Shown: positions 30,633 to 41,469, counted from the first letter of the stretch. The stretch: 64,000 nt of DNA from CAYYDE01 sp964470525 (GCA_964470525.1 CAYYDE010000006.1:61853-125852), one strand, 5' to 3'. Notes: a model not told the origin generated them from the sequence alone. Made by a program: numbers and translations.

Positions 30633-31688
30633 ATGATTAAAAATTATGAAATAAAACTGTACTCTCAAAAATGAGAGTTTAAAACACAAATTAATCTCAA
30701 AAACAATACAAATGAAATTAGTTTTTCTGAAAGTTTGAATGGATGACAAGGGAGTCTTAATTTGCAAGTTGTCTGAACTGAAAATGATTTTATTTGTAGT
30801 GATATAGTTGAAATTAGAGAAGTAAGTCAAAAAAATAAAACTATCAATCCAACATACACTGGAATTATTGAAAATATCGAGATACAGGAATATAAAAATA
30901 CTTCAATACTCAATATTGAGTTGTATTGAGTTTTTACAGCTCTCAACGATATTATTTACAAGAATTGATGAGATAAAACTTTTATAAAAACCGATACTGC
31001 AGGAAATATTGTGAAAAATATTATTGATAGTTTTAACTCTGAATATTGAAGTCTTGAGGGGGAAACTCAAAATATCTGATTTACTCTCATGAGGTATACT
31101 ATAGATAGCATAGATATAACTGGAACAACTCTTTCAATAGAGTTTGAAAATAATAACTGCCTTGAAGCTATTAAAAAAGTTATAGAAAATACAAATTATT
31201 ATTTTTTCATTGATGAAACAGGGGTTTGTACATTAAAACTAAGAGAGAATGCTGAACATAAATATCTCACTTTTGATAAAGAACTCATCTCAATTAATAG
31301 GAAAATTAAAAAAGATGAAATGGTAAATAAATATTATCTTTCAAGAGTGGGAGATGTTGAAAAGATGTATTCAAATTCTTCATCAATAACAACTTTTAAT
31401 TTAAAAGAAAAAGTTGAAAAGAAATCTGAAATACAAAATGAAACAACTCAAGATGAAAAATGAAATACTTTTATTGATGATTTTTCTTTAGAAAGATTAG
31501 AAATATCAATAAATATGAAATCTCAAATAAATAATTTTTTGAGACCGTGAAATTTGATAACGACTCAGAATACAAAAAATCAACTATTTGAAAAACAAAT
31601 CACCAAGATTAACAAAAATAGAGATAATTGGATTTTATTTATTTGAGATTATCCGAGTATTTGAAAAACTATTTCTAAAACTAAATAA
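30633..31688 (+). CDS. Tail tip/baseplate hub protein (Tal-like)
   Basis: 351 aa. The sequence begins with repeated beta strands (YEIKLYSQKGEFKTQINL, SFSESLNG) and continues with IVEIREV, TYTGIIENIEI and LNIELYG. This is typical of hub proteins related to gp27/Tal. Follows Dit by one base. No peptidase motif is visible, so enzymatic function is unlikely. Confidence 0.65.
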
Positions 31689-31694
31689 AATTTT

Positions 31695-32402
31695 ATGAAA
31701 AAAGATATTGTATACATTCTCAGGCAATCAAATATTGATAATTTGGAACTTCTTTTTTCTTTGAGAAGTTTGAAAAATATAGAGCATGGAAAAGTATTTA
31801 TTGTTTGATTTTTACCGAAATGGTGTGAAAATATTATTCATATTCCAGCAATAGATCCATACCATATAAAAAGCCTGAATGCTCTCCATAAAATAGAGAT
31901 TGCCTGCAGGGATGATAGGGTAAGCGAAGATTTTATTCTGATGAACGATGATTTTTATATTACAAAGCCAACGAAAATAAAATACTACCATAGGTGAACT
32001 ATACAAGATCATATAGAGGATAAAAAAACAAGAATATGATGATCTCAATACGTTAAAAATCTTGAGAAAACTTATAAAATTTTTCCAAAGTGACTTGATT
32101 TTTCTCTTCATATTCCGTTTATTTATAATAAAAATAGATTCCTGGACCTGTGGAAAAAATACGATAAAAATGAGGGTTATTTACTCCGTAATTTGTATGC
32201 AAATCACTATGAAATAAATTGAGAATATATGGAAGATGTTAAAGTAAATAATTTCCAAGATTTTCAAGAAATTCAAAAAAATACCCCTATTTTTCTTTCT
32301 TCAAATGATAATTATTTTCAGAGAGATTTTATTAATTTTTTAAAAAGTATTTTTTCAGAAAAAAGTATTTATGAGAAAGATAATATAAAGTTCAGATTTT
32401 AG
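31695..32402 (+). CDS. Stealth-like glycosyltransferase/phosphotransferase
   Basis: 235 aa. DIVYILRQSN, then ELLFSLRSLKNIEHGKVFIVG, and the signature ILMNDDFYITKP followed by YYHRG. This is the order of conserved regions 1 and 2 of Stealth-type sugar-phosphate transferases, and matches the 'glycosyltransferase' gene found beside tail genes in many actinophages. It may modify virion proteins or host surface glycans. Soluble, no signal peptide. Confidence 0.7.
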
Positions 32403-32410
32403 CTTTTTTT

Positions 32411-32443
32411 GGGGTTGTTTTTTTTTAATATTGTAAGTAATTA
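32411..32443 (+). promoter_or_regulatory. Late promoter, family member 5 (tail fibres)
   Basis: GGGG, TTGTTT (32415-32420), a 17-base spacer, TAATTA (32438-32443). Starts nine bases after the preceding stop codon. Confidence 0.6.
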
Positions 32444-32462
32444 TTTATTTACAATTTTTTTT

Positions 32463-33737
32463 ATGGTTTTTAAAAAATACAATTCAAAAAATAATGCTAT
32501 TTGCTCACTTTATGTATGAATTAGTAATTCATCATTAACAATGACAGCAACTGGGAATTATGATAGATTCTCAACAACGAACTTCATAGTAAGAGTAACA
32601 TATTACACAGATTGAGTACTTGCTGGGAGAGAGAATATGCTCATTACTTCAAGAAGTGGTGCTACTTTTATTATATCGAATAGAGCATATGAGCCAGTTC
32701 CTATTAATGATAATGCAAGTACTAATATTCAACAAGCACTCGTATTTCCTGCTGGAGCAATTATTGAAGAGGTAGCGTCAAGCGAATTTATGCAAGATAT
32801 TCAAAATGAAGTTGCAAGACTTGATTCTGATAAGATGGATAAATCTTGAGGAACTTTTACAAATAAGATATTAGAAGCAAAAGGAGCAAATATTGCCTCT
32901 GCTTCTACTGTAAACCTTGCAACTGCAACAGGAAACTATGTACAAGTCACAGGGACTACAACCATTACAGGTTTTTGAAGTGTAACAGCAGGAGCAGTAT
33001 TTCGTATCACATTCACATGAGCTCTTACGCTTACATATAATGCTACATCACTGATTCTTCCGACATCAGCAAATATAACTACTCAAGCTTGAGATACGAT
33101 GATTATGGTGAGCGAATGAAGTGGGAATTGGAGAGTCTTATCATATCAAAGAAGAAACGGGCAATCCTTGGATAATTCTACAAATATATGAGCTCTTACT
33201 GAAAATACTTCTCCAACAACATCTTGGTTTTGAATGTTTTTTAATGGAACATCAAATTTTAAAATATCCCTTGCAAATCTCGTGAAGGGATTGTGATACG
33301 CAACAAAGGTATTGCAATGAGTTCTTCGTTTTGCAACAGATGCTGAAGCTGTAACAGGAACGGTTGATACCGTGGCAATAACCGCAAAGCAAGCAAAAGA
33401 TAATTATGGACTCACGACTCATGGAACTCAAACAGGTGTGAGTGTAGATACTTGAACTTGATGAGCCTGAGATTTTTATTCATCAGTTTTAACTACTACT
33501 TGAATTGCTTATGCTGAGGTTTCACTAAGAGCGGTAAACTCTTGATCAAGCTTTTCAAGGTTAGAATATAGGGCAACATCAGGGGATTCTTGGACAACTG
33601 TTTATTCTCATAGTCCTTGAGGGGATTCTACAATCACAATTAAGTTTATGTGTAAAAAATGAGAATATAGAATCTATTGTGACAGAAATTTTTCTTGATG
33701 AACTACATTATCTGGGTCATTAACCACTACTATATAA
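32463..33737 (+). CDS. Tail fibre / receptor-binding protein 1
   Basis: 424 aa, rich in Thr, Ser, Gly and Ala. A short N-terminal anchor domain (residues 1-125), then KMDKSGGTFTNKILEAKGANI, a common fibre-shaft start, beta-helix-like repeats (TTTITGFGSVTAGAVFRITF), and the fibre tail QGVLRFATDAEAVTGT. Likely binds the bacterial surface. Confidence 0.72.
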
Positions 33738-33748
33738 TTTAAAAAAAT

Positions 33749-34036
33749 ATGAAAAAATTAATTTGAACTGAGAGTCAAAAACTCTCACAGCTTTTTACAA
33801 AAGATGAGCTTGATTTTATAAATTGAGTAGTAAATGATCATCTTTCCAAAGCTTTGATAATCAAGCCAGTTACTGAGTGAGTTACGATTTATCTTGATTA
33901 TGATTGAAGTGCTACCGTATCAGACTGATATCCTATAGCTTCCGGAGATAGTATTTCGTTTGAGAAATGAAATTTATCAAGAGTCCAAATTTGTAGTGAT
34001 ACGGCAAATACGGATGTAAGATTTTTATTTGTGTAA
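33749..34036 (+). CDS. Small fibre-associated protein (95 aa)
   Basis: Helical start followed by strands (GVTIYLDYDGSATVSDGYPI). Between two fibre genes. Possibly a fibre chaperone or cap; unrecognised. Confidence 0.5.
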
Positions 34037-34046
34037 GTAAAACAAA

Positions 34047-35087
34047 ATGACAAAAATATTAGAAATAAAGCGTTGATGAGGGGCAAAATGGGGCGGACTT
34101 TTACAGGGAACAACTTGAGTAGGAAGTATTTTTAAAATTGCAAACAATGCAGTCATCGGGACTGTAGGAGTTCAGACAATTATTGATAATACTCAAACAT
34201 CTGCACAAATAGCACAGAAAATAGATCTAGGAACCTCGGCACAAGGACATACAGGGGTTTTAGTGACTATGTGAAACGCATCAACATTAGCGCGTGGAAT
34301 AAAAATTATTCCATGATGAACTTGAGCTTGAATTTGAATTGAAGGGCATTACTCTTGAGGATTTAAGGGATTGTATTTTGCCACTTTATCAAATGCAAAT
34401 AATAACACTGCATATTGAATTTACCAAGAAGTACTTAATACGGCTTGAACTTATGGATGAGGACATGCATATTGAATTTATCAGGCATGAATTAACAATC
34501 ATTATAACCATACTTGCTACGGATTATATCAGGCTTCTATCAATCAAAATTGAAGTGGTATGGGGTATGGAATTTTTCAGAATGTTATTTCAACCTGACC
34601 TTGAGTAAGTCCATGAGTATGATATTACATAGGAAATCTACATAATAGTAATAATTGAGTAAACGCTAAATTTATCTCTTGGAATAATAATCAATCTCAA
34701 ACATTAGTAAATAGAGTACTTGCTATGTCAGAAATACTAGTCTCAAGAAATTCAACTCGTACTTCATGAGCTACTGATGATACACATGATCAAACTCACT
34801 TCCGTAGAACATCAATACAAAGTTGAGCTGGAGGAATATTCAATTCTGGATGATCTGTGTTAAAACTTGAAAATATCGCTACTCAAACAGCAGGTACTCT
34901 CAATGATACAGTAACTCCTCTCAGTTTACTCAATCAAAGTTGAGTTTCAAATGGAGGTCATATGAAATTTAACGCATACACTCCACTGAGTGAAGCAAAT
35001 GTCCCAAACAACACTATGTGGTGGACTGGAACAGATCTCAAAATAAAAGACAATGCATGAGTTGTGAAAACAGCAACACTAACATAA
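34047..35087 (+). CDS. Tail fibre protein 2 with AYGIYQ repeats
   Basis: 346 aa, Gly/Asn/Tyr-rich. The centre holds four loose repeats: AYGIYQEV, AYGIYQAG, CYGLYQAS and GYGIFQNV (residues ~127-180), spaced about 14-16 residues, probably a beta-helix. An N-terminal GGAKWGGLLQGTT and a C-terminal SEANVPNNTMWWTG domain flank them. Most repeat glycines are TGA. Candidate adhesin for host recognition. Confidence 0.68.
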
Positions 35088-35109
35088 TTTATATCATTAT
35101 TTTAAAACT

Positions 35110-35454
35110 ATGAAATTAGAACTACTTGTGAACTCACAAGATGCACTTATAAAAATTACGAACATTGATATGCCTGTAAAAAAGTCATATGAATTGAGTA
35201 AATTTACTCTTGTAGCAGAGGAAAAATTGAAAGCTTTCTACAACGTTCATGATAAACTTGTGAATAAGTATTGAGAGGAATGAAAAAACGGAAGATTTTT
35301 TGTGAAAAAAGAAAATCTAGAAAAATTCTGAAAAGATATTGACGAACTTTTACAGGAAGAAATTGAAATCGATATTCCAGAAATATCAATTGATGATCTT
35401 GATGGAAAAATTAATGCTCAGACACTTATCCAACTATCTTACTTGATAAAATAA
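35110..35454 (+). CDS. Phage hypothetical protein (114 aa)
   Basis: Acidic, mixed alpha/beta (ITNIDMPVKKSYELSKF). Ends in a short helix LIQLSYLIK. Between fibre and lysis genes. Unrecognised. Confidence 0.5.
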
Positions 35455-35459
35455 AAAAC

Positions 35460-35741
35460 ATGGCACTCAAAAAACAAGAAAATCTATTTGGGATACAAAT
35501 AGAAGCGTACATAAAAATCTCTGGAGTAGATATCAGAGAGCAAGGGGAAGATTTTGAAGATGGGAGTAAAAAATACAAAGCAATTACAATAATCTCGTAT
35601 TTCTCAGATGTTGAAAAGAAACATCTCTATAAGCAAGAAACGGAAGAAATAAACGATCTCAGAGAGTCTGAACTTGTGCTTCCAGTTATTTACTCAAAAG
35701 TTATGCAAATGGAAAAATTTGCTTGATCAGAATTTATTTAG
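35460..35741 (+). CDS. Phage hypothetical protein (93 aa)
   Basis: IQIEAYIKISGVDIREQGE looks like strand-rich structure. TGA-Gly at 35724-35726 extends it by five residues to TAG. Unrecognised. Confidence 0.5.
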
Positions 35742-35757
35742 AATAAAAAAGGGAAGC

Positions 35758-36048
35758 ATGGAGAATAGAATTCAAAAACTGGAGGAAAACCAAGAAAAAA
35801 CAAATCAAACATTGTATGAAGTTAAAGCCATTGTGAACGCGATAGAAAAATATGTGATTGAAGCAATTAGCAACGGAAAAAGTACAATAAAACACGAGCA
35901 ACAAATTCTTTCTTTAGAAGCACGAACAAAAAATCTAGAGACAAAACAAGATGAAACGAGAAAAGAAATTGCCTCAATCAACTTAAAAATTGCTCTTGCT
36001 TCTGGATGATATGCAGTGTTAATTTTTATCATCAATAAAATTTTTTAG
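35758..36048 (+). CDS. XhlA-like coiled-coil membrane protein (holin-associated)
   Basis: 96 aa. Coiled coil MENRIQKLEENQEKTNQTLY and LEARTKNLETKQDETRKEI, then a short C-terminal hydrophobic stretch YAVLIFIINKIF. This is the layout of phage haemolysin XhlA-type proteins that work with holins. Starts the probable lysis cassette. Confidence 0.62.
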
Positions 36049-36049
36049 T

Positions 36050-36478
36050 ATGAGATTTAAACAGGCAATAGAACTCCATAAAAATGGATCTCTTATAAAA
36101 GAAATCTGAACAAACAAATTTATTGTGGATAATGAATTTGTTTGGTATCTTGATTTTAATCACAAGAAAGAATTTGTTGTAATCGAAAAATGATTTGAAA
36201 CAGATTTCGCGAGTATTCCTCGAATATTTCTCCCTTTTTTTGATAAAAATAGAGTTTCCGCTATTCTCCATGATTGGCTTTTTACAAATAAAAAAGTTTT
36301 CTTCTATGATCTGGAAAAAAACTTTGAAATACGTGAGAGAAAATGCTGATTTTTGGAAGCTAACGTAATTTACTATAGAGCGCTTCTTACTGAATGAGTG
36401 AGTCGTATCGAAGCGATTCTCCAGTTCTTGGGACTCATGGTATGAGGATGGATTTGTTTTTATTTTTTTAAGAAATAA
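36050..36478 (+). CDS. DUF1353 family phage protein with C-terminal membrane helix
   Basis: 142 aa. GFETDFASIPRIF and VSAILHDWLFTNK are the two diagnostic motifs of DUF1353. A C-terminal hydrophobic helix (ILQFLGLMVGGWICFYFF) could make it the membrane component of lysis. DUF1353 proteins are common next to phage lysis genes; biochemical role unknown. Confidence 0.75.
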
Positions 36479-36481
36479 CTT

Positions 36482-37261
36482 ATGTCAGATATACAAAACG
36501 GAGCACTAGATGCTCCAGATGAAAGAGATTTTCAATATGAAGTACTCATGGGAAGTGATGAGTTTCAAAAAATTGATTTTCCAAAAATTAGAGTATGGAA
36601 TCAATGATTGGATAGAAAAACGCGCATGGCCTGTACTCGTTACGCTTTAGGGCATATCATCAATGCACAATCAATTTTGAGTGGTTGAGTTGAGTTCCTG
36701 GATCTGTATAAATTTTGGGAAAGATATTTGCAAAAAAATCCTTCAGCTGAAGCAGATGGAGCGACTATTCAAAGCGCGCTCCAACAAGCAAAAGATGAAT
36801 GAATGATTTGAGGATTTTTTCAGGTAAAAACTGAGCTGGAAATAAATGATTCTTTAGGAAAATGATTTTTTATTTATACCGGATCTTCGAATGGAGACTG
36901 GGCGAGTGTAAGGGACGCAAAAATCTATAAACTCAGAACAGATGGAAAGATTGTTGGGCATGCATGGATTATTACAGGAGAAGAAGAACTTTTGAACTCA
37001 TACGGAGAAAATAACGGATTTGCAAAACTTCCGAAAGAACTTTACGGAACTACTTTTACAAAGTACGCGATTATTCCGAAAAATAAATATGATTTAACTT
37101 TAATTTATAAGAAAAAAATTATGGAAGATATAAAAATCGAAAGTGCAAAGCTTTTTGTTCAAAGAGGTTACACGAATTGAGAAAGATCTCAAGATAACAT
37201 TACTCGTGAGGAAATGTGGGCAATTATGGAAAGAGTTTTACAAAAAAATAATTTACAATAG
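36482..37261 (+). CDS. Papain-like cysteine peptidase (candidate endolysin)
   Basis: 259 aa. A C1-type triad is visible: Gln in VWNQGLDRKTRMACTRYALGH with the nucleophile Cys near residue 54, His in KIVGHAWIITG, and Asn in LNSYGENNGF. A C-terminal segment ITREEMWAIMERVL resembles the SLH-like tail seen on CPR phage lysins. No muramidase or amidase gene is found in the cassette, so this peptidase may cut peptidoglycan cross-links or an S-layer protein. Strong terminator follows. Confidence 0.68.
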
Positions 37262-37292
37262 AAAAAAGAGTAGTGGTTAACTACTCTTTTTT
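37262..37292. terminator. Bidirectional terminator at end of late operon
   Basis: AAAAAAGAGTAGT/ACTACTCTTTTTT, 13-bp perfect stem, between convergent genes. It contains the stop of the leftward gene. Confidence 0.85.
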
Positions 37293-37900
37293 ACTGTTGG
37301 ATCACATTTATCTATTTCTTCATGAGATATTCATTTCTCTTCTAAATATTTATTTCTTACGACTATAGCAACTACTCTTCCTAATAATTCCACAGGAACT
37401 CAATCGTTATATGCTTTTATTTTAAGTCTTTCCAATCAATCGTTATCCATTAGTTTTGATAAGTCTGACATAGCCGTTGAAAAAAGAAATTCTTGTATAT
37501 TATAAGGATTCATTCAACTACAGTTTTTTTCAATATACTGACTAATATTACTCCAATTATTAATTATAGAATTTTCAATTTTTTCTGAATCTACTAATTC
37601 TTTTCATTTTTGTGTAAGATTGATTGGACTAAATGATTGTAAATAAGATCACTCTACTTTATCAACTCTAGATTGAATCACTTTAAGGTTTCAATTTATA
37701 CTACTAATATTTTCATCTATTCTTCTTATTGTACTTTGTATTTTTTCAGTATTTTTTAGTTTTTCTTCTAAAGATCCCCAAAATTTTAATAATTTTCAAA
37801 TTCCTATAAATAATGCAATGAAAAATCATATAGTTAAGAATGGAGCAATAAGTTTAATTGCCTCAACAATATCATTTGTATTCTCTACAGGTGCTGTCAT
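37277..37900 (-). CDS. Hypothetical membrane protein with coiled coil (207 aa)
   Basis: One N-terminal membrane helix (IAPFLTIGFFIALFIGIG), a coiled coil over residues ~45-85, then a soluble domain with SPINLTQKGKELV, NPYNIQEFLF and AYNDGVPVELLGRVVAIVVR. The last part recalls a widespread uncharacterised bacterial domain found behind a single membrane helix. Leftward, outside the late operon, so probably expressed in the lysogen. Confidence 0.6.
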
Positions 37901-38164
37901 ATATTTTTATTATTGTTATTTTTGTTGTCACACATGTAATATAACACATATTTATTAAAAATCAAGACTTCCATGCATTGACGTTTTACTTTTTCCCAGC
38001 TCTCCAAAGTATAATATGGCTAGCCTTTCCAGATATAAAACTCTAGAAAATATATAAAAAAACTCTATTTTTGTTACAATTTTGTGAACAAAAACGTAAA
38101 AATTATTAATAAAGTAGGGAAAAGTAATATATCGGAAATATTTTGGGTTCTTAATTATTTTTAA

Positions 38165-38497
38165 TTATTCTTTTTTTATTTTTGCAAAGAAGTCATTAAA
38201 CAGGTGAAATCTATTATCATTATAAGTGTACAGTACTGCTTTATCTAGGTTTTCATATTTATCCTCTACAAGAAAATTAAAATTGTGATAATCTGATTCT
38301 GCAAACACTACAAATGTATCTGATCTCATGCCTTGTTTAAAATATTCACATTCTTTTTTAAAAATATCTTCAGGAGTTTTTCAATTTCCTTTTAAAAAAT
38401 TAACATAATCTTTTGAAAATATAAATCTTAGATAAAAGTCTCAGACTTTTTCTAGAATAGATACATATTTTTTACGATTACTTTCAATGATTTCCAT
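38165..38497 (-). CDS. Hypothetical protein (110 aa), prophage accessory
   Basis: Soluble, acidic/aromatic protein (TFVVFAESDYHNFNFLVED). Two TGA-Gly. Separate leftward unit between long non-coding stretches (37901-38164 and 38498-38685, in which I see only AT-rich promoter-like DNA). Unrecognised. Confidence 0.5.
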
Positions 38498-38685
38498 ATT
38501 TGCTATTATTATGAAATAAATCGTCTCTAATTTTAAACTATTTAAAGTTAATTGCAAGCAATATTTTCAAAATGGTATTTTAATTAGTATTTTTTATCAA
38601 ATTAATACCTCAACCTAAAATAATAATATTGAAAAAATAATAAATACTCTTAATATAAGGATATATTATTATTTAATAATCTATT

Positions 38686-40194
38686 ATGAAACAAAAAAAG
38701 AAGAGAAATAAAAAATATATTCCTAAAAATGAAACAAATTTGGAATGACACACGAAGAAGTGAAAAATATTATACCCTCCTTTTTTAGCAAGTTGACTTA
38801 ATATAAGTAGTTCTGCATGGTATGATAAACGACTACCTGAAATGCTATGGGCAGTCTTAATAGTATGAAATTTAGAAAGAGAAGTTGCATTAAATTTTTT
38901 TAGATATATATGAAAGTTTGTTGAATCTAATAAAGATTATTCAGATGTTACTATAACGGGAATCTCAAAATTATCAGATATTCAACAAAATGAATTTATT
39001 AAATATATTACAAGTTATTCTGCAGATGTAAATCAAATATTAAAATCATTATTGTTTTATCCTGAATTACCTTGATTAATTACGTGGTCTAAATATCTAG
39101 AGAAAACGGACTCTGAGGAAAGTTGGAGGGTATTATCAGAATGAGTAGCAAAAACATTTTGGCATCAATCTCAAGAGGCTACTGATTGTCGTTGGGTTAA
39201 AGTATTATGTTTAGTATTATGATGAAAAATAAAATATAATATTTGAATGGAAGAGCAAGTTCGCTGAATTTTGGAATACCCTAACTATTGAGATATGAAA
39301 AGTGTTCGTCCAAATATTCGAGCAACTGAAATAGCAGATTTATCATCTATAAATTGAGGTGGATCAGATTGGTATAAGCATTTCTGGAAGTATTCATTAG
39401 ATAATACGCAATGTATTCCTGAAGAGGAAGTGAATGAAAAAATTAAAAATAGACAAAATGACTTATCTAAGGAAATTGAAGATGTCAGAAATCATTATTT
39501 CGAAGAAACATCAAGGGTTAGGCATGAATTAATAAGTCACTTCTTTGAAAATATGAATAATACTTTTATAGATAGTCGTTATGAAACATCTTTTTGAATA
39601 GCTTTTTATAGTTTATCATTATTTATTGAAACAATATTTTATAAAACATCATTATCGATTACTGGTAGATTAAGTTTAAGATGATTAGCTGAAATATTAA
39701 TAACATTTAAATACTTAATAGAAAAAGAAAAAATAGAAACTGCTATTTGGGATGACTTTCGTATTTATTGATCATGACAAATTAAACTCATATATCAAAA
39801 ATTAGAAGAACTATGATTTGATTGAAGCTCTATGAATGTGGATGATTTATATGATATTGCAAATGAGGATAAGTGGGTAGAATTTACACCAATTAATTTA
39901 TGACATTGGGATTCTATAGATCTTAGAAAAATGAGTATTGAGGTATGACTCAAAGATGTTTATGATAAATATTATAACTATACTTCAGGTTTTGTACATT
40001 GAAATTGGTGAGCAATAAGAGAGTCAATATATCAGAAGTGTGTTAATCCTTTACATAGATATCATAGAATCCCTACTTATGATTTACCATTGATGCCAAG
40101 TGTTACTAACGATGCAATAGATATCATAAATCAAATATTGAATTTACTATCTATAGCTTATCCGTGAAAAAACATAAATATCAAACAGTTATAG
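38686..40194 (+). CDS. DUF5677-like protein, prophage-edge accessory gene
   Basis: 502 aa, soluble. The N-terminus SSAWYDKRLPEMLWAVLIV...EREVALNFFRY and the C-terminal helical domain SLRGLAEILITFKYLIEKE plus YNYTSGFVHGNWGAIRES match my memory of DUF5677 proteins (conserved S-x-x-V-H-G). Function unknown; such proteins are often found in accessory or defence regions. More than 20 TGA-Gly. Sits alone at the right prophage edge with its own AT-rich upstream region, the classical position for lysogenic-conversion or anti-phage genes. Confidence 0.7.
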
Positions 40195-40344
40195 TTTATT
40201 ATTATGATAATTCTTTATCTTGAAGATAATTCTAGTTTTTCAATCGTGTACTGAATATCTGAATAATTTTCTTTGATGACTTTGTAAAAAGAGTTTATGT
40301 ACTTAGTTAGACCATTAGGCAGTCAGTAGCTCCAATAAAAATGA

Positions 40345-40376
40345 AAAAAATGTTCTTCGAAAGAGGAACGTTTTTA
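40345..40376 (+). terminator. Terminator near right prophage edge
   Basis: AAAATGTTCT/AGGAACGTTTT with U-G pair, then TTTT. Closes any rightward prophage transcript before host genes. Confidence 0.6.
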
Positions 40377-40394
40377 TTGTATTTCCTCTTTTTC

Positions 40395-40422
40395 TTGACA
40401 CATTTATAAATATTTATATTAT
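40395..40422 (+). promoter_or_regulatory. Host promoter
   Basis: Perfect TTGACA, a 16-base spacer, TATTAT at 40417-40422. Drives the small membrane protein and probably dCMP deaminase. Confidence 0.7.
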
Positions 40423-40459
40423 CTTAGAGATATTTTAAATATTTTTTATCCAAGTGTGT

Positions 40460-40864
40460 ATGGGGAAAATTATGTATCTTGTTTTGGCAATTATTGTTGT
40501 GTATGGAATTGGAATTTTTGCATTTCCAAAATATACTGATTATATTTGAGAATTTGTAGGTCTACAAGAATTCAATGAGCAAATTCGTGAAAAAAAACAA
40601 CAATTTGAAGAACATCTTACTTCTTATGATCTTTTTGGAAAACTTCAAGATACGAAGGAGAAAACTCTTGAAATCAAACAAAATGTTTCTTCTGGAGTGA
40701 TTCAAACTCAGCAAAAAATACAAGAAGTTCGAGTATGAATTGAAGATACTCGTAATGCATTAAATGAAACAATAGAATCTATTGATAGAACTATGGATGC
40801 GTTTGGAAATCTCAAAAATACAGTTGCTGGATGAAATACAGCCTCTTGAGAAATTCAACCATAA
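40460..40864 (+). CDS. Membrane-anchored coiled-coil protein (134 aa)
   Basis: A short N-terminal membrane helix (YLVLAIIVVYGIGIFAF) and a long amphipathic coiled coil to the end. The second ATG at 40472 has the better ribosome site (GGGGA seven bases upstream) and may be the true start. Homologous in layout to the short YtxH-type proteins of CPR bacteria. Function unknown. Confidence 0.6.
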
Positions 40865-40892
40865 AAATTCTTTAAAAAAGTAACAAAATCCT

Positions 40893-41411
40893 ATGAAAAA
40901 AGAAAAATATATGAGTTGGGATACATATTTTATGTCAGTTGCTTTACTCTCATCATTTCGTTCAAAAGATAAACTTACTCAAAATGGTGCTTGTATTGCA
41001 GATAAAAATCATAAAGTAATGGGAATATGATACAATGGACTTCCAGTATGATGTGACGATAATGATGAACAATTTTGGACTGATGATGATAATAATCCTG
41101 AATTTTCAAGACATTCATATGTTGTTCATGCAGAAAAAAATGCAATTTTAAACTCTATTCGTCATAATGTATGAGAATGAAGTATTTATGTTACTCAATT
41201 TCCTTGTCCAGTTTGTGCTCAAGCGATTATTCAGGTGTGAATTAAAAAGGTGGTATATTTACGTTTTAAACCACATCATTCTTCTCAAATGAAAGCGGTG
41301 TTGAAAATGTTTGATGCAGCAAAAGTTGAATGTATTTATTTTCAAGATATAGCATCTTTTGATAAAGAATTCATTTTTTGACTTGAAAAACTCAATCAAG
41401 ATTTATATTAA
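40893..41411 (+). CDS. dCMP deaminase
   Basis: Converts dCMP to dUMP for thymidylate synthesis. 172 aa. Zinc site: His and Glu of VVHAEKNAI, and two Cys of PCPVCAQAI. SWDTYFMSVALLSSFRSKD is the usual N-terminal helix. Also seen as ComEB-type late competence protein in Gram-positives. Possible link to scavenging of host nucleotides. Confidence 0.9.
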
Positions 41412-41469
41412 AAATTGCGAATTTTAGAAAAAGAATTATAGTAGAGAAAATATATTATAATTCTTTTTT

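Larger units (their letters stand above)
2802..40340. mobile_element. Siphovirus prophage using UGA=Gly code
   Basis: About 37.5 kb between host genes (ruvC/tRNA on the left, a small coiled-coil gene and dCMP deaminase on the right). It has the full canonical order: serine recombinase, lysogeny control, recombination and replication, packaging, head, tail, lysis. Head genes are HK97-type. No gene looks broken, so the prophage may be inducible. The left edge is set by the recombinase end within the tRNA; the right edge is approximate (between 40195 and 40395). I found no convincing long direct repeat between the ends, which fits a serine integrase with a short core. Confidence 0.85.

Noticed and set aside
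31089..31463. Separate 124-residue gene in the hub region
   Set aside because: It is an internal part of the 351-residue hub protein, bounded by TGA-Gly codons.
40290..40345. GCTCCA and GTACT-AG similarity to the tRNA region as an attR site
   Set aside because: Identity is limited to blocks of five or six bases, which AT-rich DNA gives by chance. A serine integrase may need only such a short core, but I cannot claim it.
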